Below are positions 18,905 through 31,220 of a DNA stretch of 64,000 bases, piece by piece; position 1 is the first letter of the stretch; each line of letters begins with the position of its first letter. Location of the stretch: NCBI RefSeq assembly GCF_004363235.1, contig NZ_SNYW01000001.1, positions 1 to 64,000 of the forward strand, given 5' to 3'. This DNA is from Dongia mobilis (GTDB lineage Bacteria > Pseudomonadota > Alphaproteobacteria > Dongiales > Dongiaceae). The notes below the pieces were generated by a model. That model did no database searches. It was not told the origin of the DNA and was given only the letters and a program-made list of their open reading frames with translations. The translations under genes were made by a program, and so were the position numbers.

Positions 18905-19999
18905 ATGGATCGGTTGATCGGGGCCATTCAGGATCTCTCTCTGGCGCGGCATCTCGACGATGTCGCGGCGGTGGTGCGGAGTGCCGCGCGCGATCTGGTC
19001 GGCGCCGATGGCGCCACCTTCGTGCTGCGCGAGGGCGAGCATTGCTATTACAAGGACGAGGATGCGATCGAGCCGCTGTGGAAGGGCCGCAAGTTTCCGC
19101 TCGAGCTCTGTGTCAGCGGCTGGGCCATGCTCAATCGCGAACCGGCCGTGATCCCCGACATCTATGCCGATGAGCGCGTACCGGACGAGGTCTATCGCCC
19201 CACTTTCGTGAAAAGCCTCGTCATGGTGCCGATCCGCACGCGCGCGCCGATCGGCGCCATCGGTACCTATTGGGCGCGGCCCTACCGCGCCAATGCGGCC
19301 GAGGTGCAGATGCTGCAGGCGCTGGCCGATTCCACCTCGGTCGCGCTGGAAAACGTGCAGGTCTATGCCGAGCTGGAAGAGCGCGTGCGCCAGCGGACCG
19401 AGGAACTGGCCGCCGCCAACGGGCGCCTGCGGGCCGAGGTGGCGGAGCGCGAACGGGCACAGGCCGCCGTGCACCAGATCGCCATCACCGACGACCTCAC
19501 CGGCATCTACAACCGGCGCGGTTTCCGCATGCTGGCCGAACGCGAACTGGCGCTGGCGCGGCGCCTCGGCATCCCCTCGATGCTGATCTCGGTCGATGTC
19601 GATTTTCTGAAGCTGACCAACGACCGCTTCGGCCATGCCGCCGGCGACCAGCTCATCATCGACACGGCGCGGCTGCTCACCCGCGTGTTCCGGGCGACCG
19701 ATATCGTGGCGCGCCTCGGCGGCGACGAATTCGCCGTGCTGTGCCCATCCAGCGCCAGGGAAGCCGGTTCGACGGATGGTCGAAGCGATGGCGGGGCAGA
19801 GGCGCTGCAGCGCCTGCGCCATGGGCTGCTCGACTTCAACCTGGCGGCGCGCGGGCTGCAGCCGCTTTCGCTCAGCCTCGGCGCCACGGTGATCCCGCCG
19901 GATGACGGGCGCGACCTCGACCACCTGCTGGCCGCCGCCGACCGCGCCATGTATGCCGACAAACAGGGCCGCCGCGGGCCGCTCTCGATGGTGAGTTGA
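18905..19999 (+). CDS. GAF-domain diguanylate cyclase
   Basis: The enzyme makes cyclic di-GMP. Residues 1-165 form a GAF sensor domain (FVLREGEHCYYKDEDAIEP; SLVMVPIRTRAPIGAIGTYW). A coiled-coil linker follows at about 160-190 (ELEERVRQRTEELAAANGRL). The GGDEF domain starts near ITDDLTGIYNRRGF and has the active-site motif LGGDEFAVL at about 272. An inhibitory I-site RATD lies exactly five residues upstream, so product feedback is expected. ATG 18905 with GGGGAC upstream is preferred to GTG 18869. No EAL domain is present. It has no obvious operon partner. Confidence 0.9.
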   Translation: MDRLIGAIQDLSLARHLDDVAAVVRSAARDLVGADGATFVLREGEHCYYKDEDAIEPLWKGRKFPLELCVSGWAMLNREPAVIPDIYADERVPDEVYRPTFVKSLVMVPIRTRAPIGAIGTYWARPYRANAAEVQMLQALADSTSVALENVQVYAELEERVRQRTEELAAANGRLRAEVAERERAQAAVHQIAITDDLTGIYNRRGFRMLAERELALARRLGIPSMLISVDVDFLKLTNDRFGHAAGDQLIIDTARLLTRVFRATDIVARLGGDEFAVLCPSSAREAGSTDGRSDGGAEALQRLRHGLLDFNLAARGLQPLSLSLGATVIPPDDGRDLDHLLAAADRAMYADKQGRRGPLSMVS

Positions 20000-20112
20000 A
20001 GACCGGGGTGAGTTGATATCCGGAGGGCAAGACCGGCGGGTTCTTGCATCTCCCACGATGTTCCCATAATGTTCCAGCCGGTTTGGCAATCTGCCTCGCT
20101 GGAGGGAATGCG

Positions 20113-20799
20113 GTGAAACTCTATCTCGGGCCCTTGAGCCTGTTCTCGTGGAAAGTGGCGATCGCCCTCGACGAGAAGGGCATCCCGCATGAGCGCGAAT
20201 TCGTCGCCTTCAGCCAGGAAAGGGGTTACGAACCTCGCCATCCCGTAGTGCTGGCAGTGAATCCGAAGCGCCAGGTGCCGGTGCTCGTCGACGGCGATCT
20301 CGGCCTCTTCGATTCCACCGCGATCCTCGAATATCTCGAGGATCGCTATCCGGAACCGCCGCTTTACCCCGCGGAGCCTGCTGCCCGTGCCCGCTGCCGC
20401 TTGGCCGAACTCGATGCCGACGAGGTCCTCTTCGCCCCGGTGCGGCACCTGCTGTTCCGGACCGAGCCGCCCCATGCCGATGCCGCGATCCACGCGCGCC
20501 GCCTCGCCGACGGCAAGGCGGCCGAGGGCGAGATCGCCGGGCGCTTCGCCGCATTGGCGGCGCGGCTCGATGGGGCATCGGGCGGCGGCCCATTCATCTG
20601 CGGCGGCGCGCTCACCGTGGCCGACATCGCGACCTTCATGACCGTCCTTTTCACCCAGCGCCTGCGGGGGCCCGATCTCGCTCCCTATGTACCGCTCGCC
20701 GGTTGGTACCGGCGCCTGCTGGATCGCCCGGCCTTCGCCCAGGCGGCGGCAGCGATCGCCGCTGCCGACCGGCGGCTTTCCCCCGCCCTTGGTGCCTGA
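20113..20799 (+). CDS. glutathione S-transferase family protein
   Basis: The gene encodes 228 residues. The GTG start at 20113 is preceded by GGAGGG and matches the conserved beginning VKLYLGPLSLFSWKVAIAL, so the longer upstream frame is rejected. The thioredoxin-like N-terminal domain has a glutathione-contacting segment VNPKRQVPVLVDGDLGLFDSTAILEYLEDRYP, split here as a cis-Pro loop and a Ser/Asp pair. The C-terminal helical domain (about 90-220) contains FICGGALTVADIATF. The physiological substrate is unknown. It is encoded upstream of the ATP synthase operon but separated from it by a 278-base AT-rich promoter region. Confidence 0.85.
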   Translation: MKLYLGPLSLFSWKVAIALDEKGIPHEREFVAFSQERGYEPRHPVVLAVNPKRQVPVLVDGDLGLFDSTAILEYLEDRYPEPPLYPAEPAARARCRLAELDADEVLFAPVRHLLFRTEPPHADAAIHARRLADGKAAEGEIAGRFAALAARLDGASGGGPFICGGALTVADIATFMTVLFTQRLRGPDLAPYVPLAGWYRRLLDRPAFAQAAAAIAAADRRLSPALGA

Positions 20800-20925
20800 T
20801 CGCAGCCATCCTTCCAGGCTGTCGCAGGACCAGATCCCGTGCCGCGCATTAACCACGATATTTCACCAAAATATACATATTTTCCAATAGCTTGATAAAA
20901 GCATCCAGGCCCCGGTCTGGGGCGG

Positions 20926-20954
20926 TTGATTACCCGGAAACCATGTGTTACTAA
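20926..20954 (+). promoter_or_regulatory. candidate sigma-70 promoter of the F1 ATP synthase operon
   Basis: TTGATT (20926-20931) and TACTAA (20949-20954) are spaced by 17 bases, 124 bases ahead of the atpH start. The surrounding region 20845-20960 is much more AT-rich than the coding DNA. The -35 is good and the -10 moderate. Confidence 0.45.
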
Positions 20955-21077
20955 CCCGCCGCCCGCTGCGCGGCGACATTGTCTGCGCAGGGGCCGGTAG
21001 GGTTTGTGCCGGCGCCTGGCGCCAACAAGATTTCTCCCGAAAAATCAATTTGTTAAGACCAGGGATGGGGGCAGGAA

Positions 21078-23167
<2,090 letters not shown>

Positions 23168-23205
23168 TAAGCAGCGCAGTTCGACCAGGTTGAGAAGGGG
23201 CAGCG

Positions 23206-24087
23206 ATGCCTAGCTTGAAGGACCTCAAGGTCCGCATCAACAGCACGAAGAACACGCAGAAGATCACCTCGGCCATGAAGATGGTCTCGGCGGCCAAGCT
23301 GCGGCGTGCGCAGGAACAGGCGGAAGCGGCACGGCCCTATGCCGAACGCATGGAGAAGGTGCTGCGCTCGCTCGCCGTCTCGATGGCCGGCAAGGACAAC
23401 GCGCCGGCCCTCCTCGCCGGCACGGGCCGCGACCAGGTGCATCTTTTGGTCGTCATGACCTCCGACCGCGGCCTCTGCGGCGCGTTCAACTCGTCGATCA
23501 CCCGCCAGGCGCGCAAGATGGCGCGCGATCTGAAGGCGAACGGCAAGCAGGTCAAGATCCTCGCCGTCGGCCGCAAGGCGCGCGACCAGATGAAGCGCGA
23601 ATTCCTGAACGAGATCATCGCCACGATCGAGGATGTGGGCAAGCCGCGCCTCACCTTCGATTCCGCGGCCAAGATCGCCCAGCGCATCAGCCACATGTTC
23701 GAGGCCGGCGAATTCGACGTCTGCACGGTCGTCTACAACAAGTTCAAGTCGGCCATCACCCAGATCGTGACCCCGCAGCAGCTGATCCCGTTCGCGCTGT
23801 CCAGCGCCAACGAGAACGCCGATGCCAATGCGGCGATCTATGAATACGAGCCGGACGAGGAAGCGATCCTGGCCGATTTGCTGCCGCGCAACCTCTCCAT
23901 GCAGGTCTATCGCGCGCTGCTGGAGAATGCCGCCTCGGAGCAGGGTGCGCGCATGACCGCGATGGACAATGCGACCCGCAATGCCGGCGACATGATCAAC
24001 AAGCTGACCATCAATTACAACCGGACCCGTCAGGCCAACATCACCAAGGAGCTGATCGAGATCATCTCCGGTGCCGAAGCCGTCTGA
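23206..24087 (+). CDS. atpG: F1 ATP synthase gamma subunit
   Basis: This is the central rotor shaft of F1, 293 residues. The N-terminal coiled-coil helix ([20 protein letters not shown]) and the C-terminal helix ([20 protein letters not shown], then [19 protein letters not shown]) match the family. It follows atpA by 38 bases, with a ribosome site (AGGGGCAGCG) before the ATG. Confidence 0.97.
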   Translation: MPSLKDLKVRINSTKNTQKITSAMKMVSAAKLRRAQEQAEAARPYAERMEKVLRSLAVSMAGKDNAPALLAGTGRDQVHLLVVMTSDRGLCGAFNSSITRQARKMARDLKANGKQVKILAVGRKARDQMKREFLNEIIATIEDVGKPRLTFDSAAKIAQRISHMFEAGEFDVCTVVYNKFKSAITQIVTPQQLIPFALSSANENADANAAIYEYEPDEEAILADLLPRNLSMQVYRALLENAASEQGARMTAMDNATRNAGDMINKLTINYNRTRQANITKELIEIISGAEAV

Positions 24088-25548
<1,461 letters not shown>

Positions 25549-25567
25549 TGACTGCCCGGGGGCGCTG

Positions 25568-26002
25568 ATGGAACGGTCCAGCAGCGCCCCCGTTGAACTC
25601 CAGGGCGCCGGCCCCGTCTGGCCGGTCTCCGTCAAGGGGGTTCTCTTCGTCGAGCGCAAGGTCGTTCTTCTGCGGAACGAGCGCGACGAATGGGAGCTTC
25701 CGGGCGGCCGGCTGGAAGCCGGGGAGGAGCCGGGTTCCTGCCTCCATCGGGAGATCTCGGAGGAGCTGGGGGTCGACGTGACGGTTGCGGATCTGCTCGA
25801 TTGCTGGCGCTATCCGGTGCTGCCGGCAAAAGAGGTCCTCATCGTCACGTTCGGGGTGCAGCCGCTGTCGCAGGCGGATCTGCGCCTCAGCCACGAACAC
25901 ACGGGCTTGGGTGGCTTTGCGCTCGACGACATCGCGGCGCTGCCCATGCCGGAAGGTTACCGGCGCAGCATCCGCCACTGGGCGGCCCGCTGCGGCCATT
26001 AG
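25568..26002 (+). CDS. Nudix hydrolase inserted between atpD and atpC
   Basis: The gene encodes 144 residues with a complete Nudix box beginning at GGRLEAGEEPGSCLHREISE and ending ELG, which fits GX5EX7REUXEEXGU and binds the catalytic metal. The substrate is probably a nucleoside diphosphate derivative, but the residues outside the box do not identify it. It starts 20 bases after atpD and ends 19 bases before atpC, on the same strand, so it is very likely transcribed with the F1 genes. The longer open frame upstream runs out of frame through atpD and is not coding. The placement is the odd feature. Confidence 0.9.
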   Translation: MERSSSAPVELQGAGPVWPVSVKGVLFVERKVVLLRNERDEWELPGGRLEAGEEPGSCLHREISEELGVDVTVADLLDCWRYPVLPAKEVLIVTFGVQPLSQADLRLSHEHTGLGGFALDDIAALPMPEGYRRSIRHWAARCGH

Positions 26003-26020
26003 GAAACAGAGGTTGGGATC

Positions 26021-26437
26021 ATGGCCGATCAGGTGCATTTCGAACTCGTCTCGCCGGAGCGGCTGCTGTTCTCGGCCAATGTCGCCGAGATCGTGATCCC
26101 CGGGGTGGAGGGCGATTTCGCCGTACTGGCTGGGCACAGCAACCTCATTTCCACCCTGCGGCCGGGTGTCATCCACATCCTGGAGACCGGCGCCCAAGTG
26201 ACCGATCGTATCTTCGTCGAAGGCGGTTTCGCCGAGGTGAATGCCGAGGGCTGCACGGTCCTGGCCGAGCGCGCGGCGCGCGTCGCCGATATCGACCGCA
26301 ACAAGGCCGAGCAGGCCCTTGCCGATGCGCGCGAGGATTTGCAGGACGCCAAGAGCGAAATCGACCGCGCGGCGGCGGCCCAGCTCGTCGAAATCGCCGA
26401 GGCCCGGATTGCCGCCCTGGGCACCTCGACCTACTAA
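26021..26437 (+). CDS. atpC: F1 ATP synthase epsilon subunit
   Basis: This is the rotor subunit that inhibits ATP hydrolysis, 138 residues. The N-terminal beta-sandwich has HFELVSPERLLFSANVAEIV and GDFAVLAGHSNLISTLRPG; the C-terminal helical hairpin covers about 90-135 (NKAEQALADAREDLQDAKSE). It is the last F1 gene and is followed by a GC-rich hairpin. Confidence 0.95.
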   Translation: MADQVHFELVSPERLLFSANVAEIVIPGVEGDFAVLAGHSNLISTLRPGVIHILETGAQVTDRIFVEGGFAEVNAEGCTVLAERAARVADIDRNKAEQALADAREDLQDAKSEIDRAAAAQLVEIAEARIAALGTSTY

Positions 26438-26446
26438 ACTCCAGCT

Positions 26447-26473
26447 GGCACCGGCGGGGGTTCGGCCGGTGCC
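26447..26473 (+). terminator. hairpin between atpC and the ferritin-like gene
   Basis: A 9-bp perfect stem, GGCACCGGC (26447-26455) with GCCGGTGCC (26465-26473), has a 9-base loop. There is no T-run, so it may be a weak or factor-dependent terminator, or an mRNA-stabilising structure separating the ATP synthase genes from the next gene. Confidence 0.45.
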
Positions 26474-26514
26474 CGCCACGGATAGCGGTTGAAATGACGA
26501 GAGGTTGAGTGCGC

Positions 26515-27330
26515 ATGGCGCATTGGACGCTCGACCAGATTCCCTGGGACCGCTTCGATCCCGCCCTGGTCGATTCCGACATCGTCAAGCTGGTCAAGGC
26601 CGCCGCGCTGGTCGAATACAATGGCGGCGACTACGCGACTTATCTCAACAACGTGTTTCACGATGATGACGGCTTCCGCGCCGTCGCCGACGAATGGGCG
26701 CTGGAGGAAGTCCAGCATGGAGCAGCCTTGGCCCGCTGGGCCAAGCTGGCCGATCCCGCTTTCGATTTCGACACCGCCTTCCAGCGTTTTCTCGATGGTT
26801 ACCGCATCCCGCTCGACGTCAATGCCTCGGTGCGCGGCAGCCGCTCGGGCGAGCTGGTGGCGCGCTGCATCGTCGAGACCGGTACCTCCTCCTATTACAC
26901 GGCGCTGGCCGAGGCGGCGCAGGAACCGGTGCTGAAGGCGATCTGCCGCAAGATCGCCGCCGACGAGCTCAGGCACTACAAGCTCTTCTACACCCATCTC
27001 AACCGCTATCTCGAGAAGGAAGGCCTGGGCCCCTGGGGCCGCGTGCGCGTCGCCCTCTCGCGCATCACCGAGAGCGAAGACGACGAACTCGCCTATGCCT
27101 ATTACGCTGCCAACCATGCGGCCGAGCCCTATGAGCGCAAGCGCTTCTCGGCCGCCTATGCCAGGCGTGCCTATGCCCATTACCGGCCGCCGCATATCGC
27201 GCGCGGCATCGCCATGGTGCTGAAGGCCGCCGGCCTCAACCCGCAGGGCCCGCTGCACCGCCCGCTCGCGGCCTTCGCCTCCTGGTTCATGCGCCGCCGC
27301 GTGAAGCGCCTCGCCGCCAGCGGCGCCTAG
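26515..27330 (+). CDS. ferritin-like domain protein (desaturase-like)
   Basis: The gene encodes 271 residues. It is predicted to be an all-helical diiron protein of the ferritin-like superfamily. Candidate carboxylate/histidine ligands are E and H in ALEEVQHGAALARW, E in CIVETGTSSYYTAL and the pair in ADELRHYKLFYTHL; the spacing resembles acyl-ACP desaturases and rubrerythrins. The C-terminus is basic (MRRRVKRLAASG). No signal peptide is seen. The start is ATG 26515, with GTG 26509 also possible behind GAGG. Its stop shares a CTAG with the convergent GST gene. The reaction is unknown. Confidence 0.75.
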   Translation: MAHWTLDQIPWDRFDPALVDSDIVKLVKAAALVEYNGGDYATYLNNVFHDDDGFRAVADEWALEEVQHGAALARWAKLADPAFDFDTAFQRFLDGYRIPLDVNASVRGSRSGELVARCIVETGTSSYYTALAEAAQEPVLKAICRKIAADELRHYKLFYTHLNRYLEKEGLGPWGRVRVALSRITESEDDELAYAYYAANHAAEPYERKRFSAAYARRAYAHYRPPHIARGIAMVLKAAGLNPQGPLHRPLAAFASWFMRRRVKRLAASGA

Positions 27331-27959
27331 GCCGCTTCCCCCGCAAATCGGCTTTCCGCCACACTGGGCCGTGCCTTCATGCGCCGCCACCACGCGGAGA
27401 GTTGCGGGCATTCCGCCAGCATCGCGCGGCCTTCCCCGGTCATCAGGCCATAGGCCAGCATCGGCACGGCATAGAGATCGGCCAGGGTGATTGCGTCGCC
27501 GGCGAGAAAGGGCCGATCGAGGTCGCGCTCGATCACGCCGAGGCAATGCCGTGCCTTTGCCGCCGCAGCGGCGACCAGCGCCTCGTCGCACGCGCCGCCC
27601 TTCTCGCTGCGTGCCACATAGACACCCCAGACCAGCGGCCGGTAGAGGTAGTTGTCCAGCACGGAGATAGTTTGATTCATCCGCGCACGGTGGACCGGAT
27701 CGCGTGGCTGCAGGGCAGGGCCGGGAAATGCGTCGTCGACATAGCGGACGATAGCCGAGGTTTCATAGAGCGACATCGCGCCATGCTGCAGCGCCGGGAT
27801 GCGGCCAAAGGGATGCCTTGCGAGATAATCCGGCGGTGGCCCGTCCGCGGCGAAGATATCGACCTCCACCCGGTCGTGATCGACGCCCTTCTCGATCAGG
27901 GCGAGCCGCGCCGCCCGCACATAGACACTATAGGCCGCGCCATAGAGGATCGGCTTCAT
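27327..27959 (-). CDS. glutathione S-transferase family protein
   Basis: The gene encodes 210 residues. It starts MKPILYGAAYSVYVRAARLAL, a typical GST N-terminal strand-helix, with a cis-Pro loop at HPFGRIPALQHGAMSLYETSAI. The C-terminal helical domain includes FLAGDAITLADLYAVPML. ATG 27959 overlaps the DUF599 stop as ATGA, so it is the last of five translationally coupled genes. The stop codon lies in a CTAG shared with the convergent ferritin-like gene. The substrate is unknown. Confidence 0.87.
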   Translation of the reverse strand: MKPILYGAAYSVYVRAARLALIEKGVDHDRVEVDIFAADGPPPDYLARHPFGRIPALQHGAMSLYETSAIVRYVDDAFPGPALQPRDPVHRARMNQTISVLDNYLYRPLVWGVYVARSEKGGACDEALVAAAAAKARHCLGVIERDLDRPFLAGDAITLADLYAVPMLAYGLMTGEGRAMLAECPQLSAWWRRMKARPSVAESRFAGEAA

Positions 27960-28663
27960 TCCCGTGGCGGCCAATTGTCGGGTGGGTTGAGCTCGACATA
28001 ACGCTGGATCGCCCTGGCGGCGCGGCTGATCGCCTGGCGGCGCAGCAGCACGCCCATCACCAGCACGAGGCCGCCGAGGAAGGGGATGGGCCCGGTGATC
28101 CAGGCGATCCAGGCCACCGCGAAGTAGTAGCAGCGGATGCCGCTGTTGAAGCTGTCGAGGGCGCTGGTATAGACCATTGCCACCTGTTCGGCGAGCTCGG
28201 TGCGGTGCGGATAATCGTTGAGCGCCAGCGGTGCGGCCCCCACCAGCGCGCAGCAGTAATTGTATTGCCGGAGCGCCCAGGTGAAGCGGAAGAAGGCCAG
28301 CACCAGCAGGATCACCATGCCGAGAAGTTTCAGCTGGAAGAGGCCGGCGCTGCCCGCATCGATGAAATGCCAGCGGCGGATGAGGGCAAGGGCCGCATCG
28401 GCCTGGGCCAGCACGCCGATGAGGCCGGCCACGATCAGGATGGTGGCCGAACTGAAGAACGACATGGAATTGACCGTGTGGCCGGTCAGGGCCGAGTCGA
28501 CGATGCGGTCGGTGCGAATCATCAGGCGCTGCATCCAGGCGCGGCGCACCTCGTGCATCATGGCGTTGAGGTTGCGCCCGCGCCCGGCCAAATGCGCGAT
28601 GCGCGCATAGCCGAAGAAGCAGACGGCAAAGACGGCGAGTGCCGCCCAGTCGAGCGGCGTCAT
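27956..28663 (-). CDS. DUF599 family membrane protein
   Basis: The gene encodes 235 residues with about four transmembrane helices: near 5-20 (LDWAALAVFAVCFFGYA), 70-90 (ILIVAGLIGVLA), 110-130 (LGMVILLVLAFFRFTW) and 185-205 (FLGGLVLVMGVLL). Conserved DUF599 features include HEVRRAWMQRLMIR and the segment RCYYFAVAWIAW. The function is unknown. It starts at ATG 28663, overlapping the transporter stop as ATGA; the longer frame upstream is antisense noise and lies out of frame within the transporter gene. Confidence 0.85.
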   Translation of the reverse strand: MTPLDWAALAVFAVCFFGYARIAHLAGRGRNLNAMMHEVRRAWMQRLMIRTDRIVDSALTGHTVNSMSFFSSATILIVAGLIGVLAQADAALALIRRWHFIDAGSAGLFQLKLLGMVILLVLAFFRFTWALRQYNYCCALVGAAPLALNDYPHRTELAEQVAMVYTSALDSFNSGIRCYYFAVAWIAWITGPIPFLGGLVLVMGVLLRRQAISRAARAIQRYVELNPPDNWPPRE

Positions 28664-29631
28664 GGCGTCATCCCCTGCGCCGCCGCTGCCCGCCTCTGCT
28701 GCAGCATCGGCACCACCAGCACGAGGAAGAGGGCGAAGATGATGAGGAGCAGCGACAGGATCTCGGCCCAGCCCACGGGATCGTTGGTGATGAGTGCCGA
28801 GGAGATGACGCCGACCACCGGGATGGCCAGCGTGCCGATCGCCGCCACCACGGCGGGATAGATCGCCACCACGCGGAACCAGGCCCAGTGGCAGAAGACC
28901 ATCGGGATGAGAGCGGCATAGGCGACCGCCCACCAGCCAAGCGCAGAGACCGAGCCGGGCTCAAAGCCGTGATCGAAGATGAAGGCACCCAGGAAGATCG
29001 GCGCACCGCCGATCACCATCTGCCAGGCGACCAGGCTGGTGGTGGGCATCGAGAAACTATGCGCCTTCAGGGCGACCGTGCCGAAGGCCCAGGAAATGGC
29101 GGCCAGCAGCATGAAAATGGGACCAAGCGGGGCTGCCACCAGATTCTGCCAATCCGGCACCACCAGTACGGCGAGGCCGAGCGCCCCGACACCCAGGCCC
29201 AGCAGCTTCAGCCAGCCGAGCCGCTCGCCCACCCAGATTGCGGCAATGGGGGCTGCCCAGAGGGGCATGGTGAAGGCAAGGATCGAGGCCCGGCCGGGCA
29301 GCATGTGATCGACGCCGATCGCCGAGAACAAGTGCCAGCCGGTGATGTTGCCGAGGCTGGCAAGGATCAGCCAGCCGAAATCCTGGCGCGGGATGCGAAG
29401 CGGCAGGCCGGCGGCGCGGGCAATGGCAAAGAGGCCGCCGGCGCCGGCTGCAAGGCAGATGGCACGAAAGGCCCAGACCGGCACCTCGTTGACCGAGAGC
29501 TTGATCGCCGGCCAGTTGATGCCCCAGAAGATCGTGATCGCCAACAGCAGCCAGAGGCCGGTCCGGTCCTGACCCGTCCTGTCCTGACGATTCCGGTTCG
29601 AGCGCGCCTCGGCTTCCGCGACGCTGCTCAT
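28660..29631 (-). CDS. EamA-family (DMT) transporter
   Basis: This is a membrane exporter of 323 residues with ten predicted transmembrane helices in two EamA repeats (first LLLAITIFWGINWPAIKL, second PIFMLLAAISWAFGTVAL). The family exports amino acids and other metabolites; with diaminopropionate lyase in the same coupled operon, an amino-acid or amine substrate is a reasonable guess. The N-terminus contains a short repetitive basic/acidic stretch (RNRQDRTGQDRTG). ATG 29631 overlaps the DUF1289 stop as ATGA. Confidence 0.88.
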   Translation of the reverse strand: MSSVAEAEARSNRNRQDRTGQDRTGLWLLLAITIFWGINWPAIKLSVNEVPVWAFRAICLAAGAGGLFAIARAAGLPLRIPRQDFGWLILASLGNITGWHLFSAIGVDHMLPGRASILAFTMPLWAAPIAAIWVGERLGWLKLLGLGVGALGLAVLVVPDWQNLVAAPLGPIFMLLAAISWAFGTVALKAHSFSMPTTSLVAWQMVIGGAPIFLGAFIFDHGFEPGSVSALGWWAVAYAALIPMVFCHWAWFRVVAIYPAVVAAIGTLAIPVVGVISSALITNDPVGWAEILSLLLIIFALFLVLVVPMLQQRRAAAAQGMTP

Positions 29632-29903
29632 TTCGCCGCGCGCCGTTCGGCGATCTTCTTGAGGATCGCGTGGCGTTCGTCGGGCGTCGAGATGATCCAG
29701 TCGCGGATCTCGTCGATGGTGCGCGTGCAGCCGACGCAATATCCGGTCAGGGGATCCATCTGGCAGACGCTGATGCAGGGCGAGGGCGGGCCGGAATTGA
29801 GGAGACGCAGGCGCTCGGCGCGGCGTTCCTCGCGCGACATCTGCTGGCGCATCAGGCGCCGGGCCTCCATCTGGCCCATCCGGGCGGGATCGTGATCGCT
29901 CAT
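29628..29903 (-). CDS. DUF1289 family small Cys-rich protein
   Basis: The gene encodes 91 residues. Four cysteines in SPCISVCQ and GYCVGCTRT are arranged as in DUF1289 and probably bind a metal ion. The rest is helical and basic (LMRQQMSREERRAERLR, then KKIAERRAAK). The function is not known. It overlaps both neighbours by ATGA. Confidence 0.88.
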   Translation of the reverse strand: MSDHDPARMGQMEARRLMRQQMSREERRAERLRLLNSGPPSPCISVCQMDPLTGYCVGCTRTIDEIRDWIISTPDERHAILKKIAERRAAK

Positions 29904-31132
29904 GCCGCTGCCTTGCCCGCCAAGACGTCTTCCGGGCTCATGCCCACCAATTGCCGATAGAGCGCCGGGTCCGTCGCCCCTTCGCTGCCGATGATGAGGA
30001 CGCGGGACGCAGCGTCCAGCAGCAGGGCATCGCGCATGGCCTGGTCGTTCGCCGCCACGATGAGGCCGGCGAGGCCGCCGACACCAGCCTCGCCGCCGAC
30101 GATTCGCGGGTCACCATCGATGCCGGCGGCCAGCGATTTCATCGCGAACACCGCCGCCGCGTCCGGTATCTTCATGAAGGCGAAACCTGCCTTGTCGAGC
30201 AGTTCCCAGGCCAGCGGCGAAACCTCGCCGCAGGCGAGGCCCGCCATCAGGGTATCCAGCTTGCCGGTGACGGCGGTGGGCGTGCCGGCGCGGGCACTCG
30301 CGAAATGGCAGGCGGCCTTATCCGGCTCGACCACGATGATCTTGGGCCGCAGCGCATCCAGCTCCAGCCACAGGAAGCCGGCGACTGCCGCCGGCAGGCC
30401 GCCGACACCCGCCTGGATGAACACGTGGCTCAAGGTTTCGCCAGCCGGCCATTGCTCCATCGCCTCGCGCAGCATCACGCCATAGCCGTGCATGACATGG
30501 CGCGGGATTTCCTGGTAGCCTTCCCAAGTGGTGTCGGAAATCACCTGCCAACCATTCGCCGCCGCATCGGCGGCGCAGGCGCGGACGCTGGCGTCGTAAT
30601 TGTCGGGGATGCGCCGCATCTCGGCGCCGAAGGCCGCGATCGCCTGCTCGCGCCCGATACTGACACCCTCATGGATATAGATCACGGCGCGGCAGCCGAA
30701 GAGGCGTGCCCCCCAGGCGACCGACTTGCCGTGATTGCCGTCGGTCGCGGTGCAGACGGTGATGTCCCGGGTCAGGTCGCGGTACTTGCCGGCGATGAGG
30801 TCGGCAACGCTCGCTTCGTTGCCCAATCGATCCTGCAGGTGCCGCAGCACGGCATAGGCGCCGCCCACCGCCTTGAAGGCGCCGAGGCCGAAGCGTCCGC
30901 CCTCGTCCTTGTAATGGATGCCGCCGAGGCCGAGGTGCCGCGCCAGGCCGGGCAGGTCGACCAGCGGGGTCGGGGCATAGCCCGGCCAGGACCGGATCTC
31001 GGCCAGCGCCCGGGCAAAGCCATCGGCATCGACCACGCCCGGGGCGACCGCGGCGAGGTCTGCCTCGGCCGGCGCCAAATTCGGGTTGATGAAACATTCC
31101 GCCCGGAAAGGCGGCGGATTCCATTCGTTCAT
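29900..31132 (-). CDS. dpaL: diaminopropionate ammonia-lyase (PLP fold type II)
   Basis: This is a PLP enzyme of 410 residues that converts 2,3-diaminopropionate to pyruvate and ammonia. The Schiff-base lysine is K87 in GRFGLGAFKAVGG, with the second conserved lysine in HYKDEGGR. Family motifs continue with TATDGNHGKSVAWGARLFG, WEGYQEIPRHVMHGY, FIQAGVGGLPAAVAGF and IIGSEGATDP. The ATG at 31132 begins the conserved MNEWNPPPF. It is the first gene of the five-gene coupled operon. A plus-strand ATG at 31131 overlaps this start base for base. Confidence 0.92.
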   Translation of the reverse strand: MNEWNPPPFRAECFINPNLAPAEADLAAVAPGVVDADGFARALAEIRSWPGYAPTPLVDLPGLARHLGLGGIHYKDEGGRFGLGAFKAVGGAYAVLRHLQDRLGNEASVADLIAGKYRDLTRDITVCTATDGNHGKSVAWGARLFGCRAVIYIHEGVSIGREQAIAAFGAEMRRIPDNYDASVRACAADAAANGWQVISDTTWEGYQEIPRHVMHGYGVMLREAMEQWPAGETLSHVFIQAGVGGLPAAVAGFLWLELDALRPKIIVVEPDKAACHFASARAGTPTAVTGKLDTLMAGLACGEVSPLAWELLDKAGFAFMKIPDAAAVFAMKSLAAGIDGDPRIVGGEAGVGGLAGLIVAANDQAMRDALLLDAASRVLIIGSEGATDPALYRQLVGMSPEDVLAGKAAA

Positions 31133-31220
31133 GGCTGCGACTATTATCAAACGGCTCGAACCGAGGCAAACCAGGGAGACCGGCGATTTTCGCGCAACCC
31201 CCCGCCAAAACCGCATTCCC

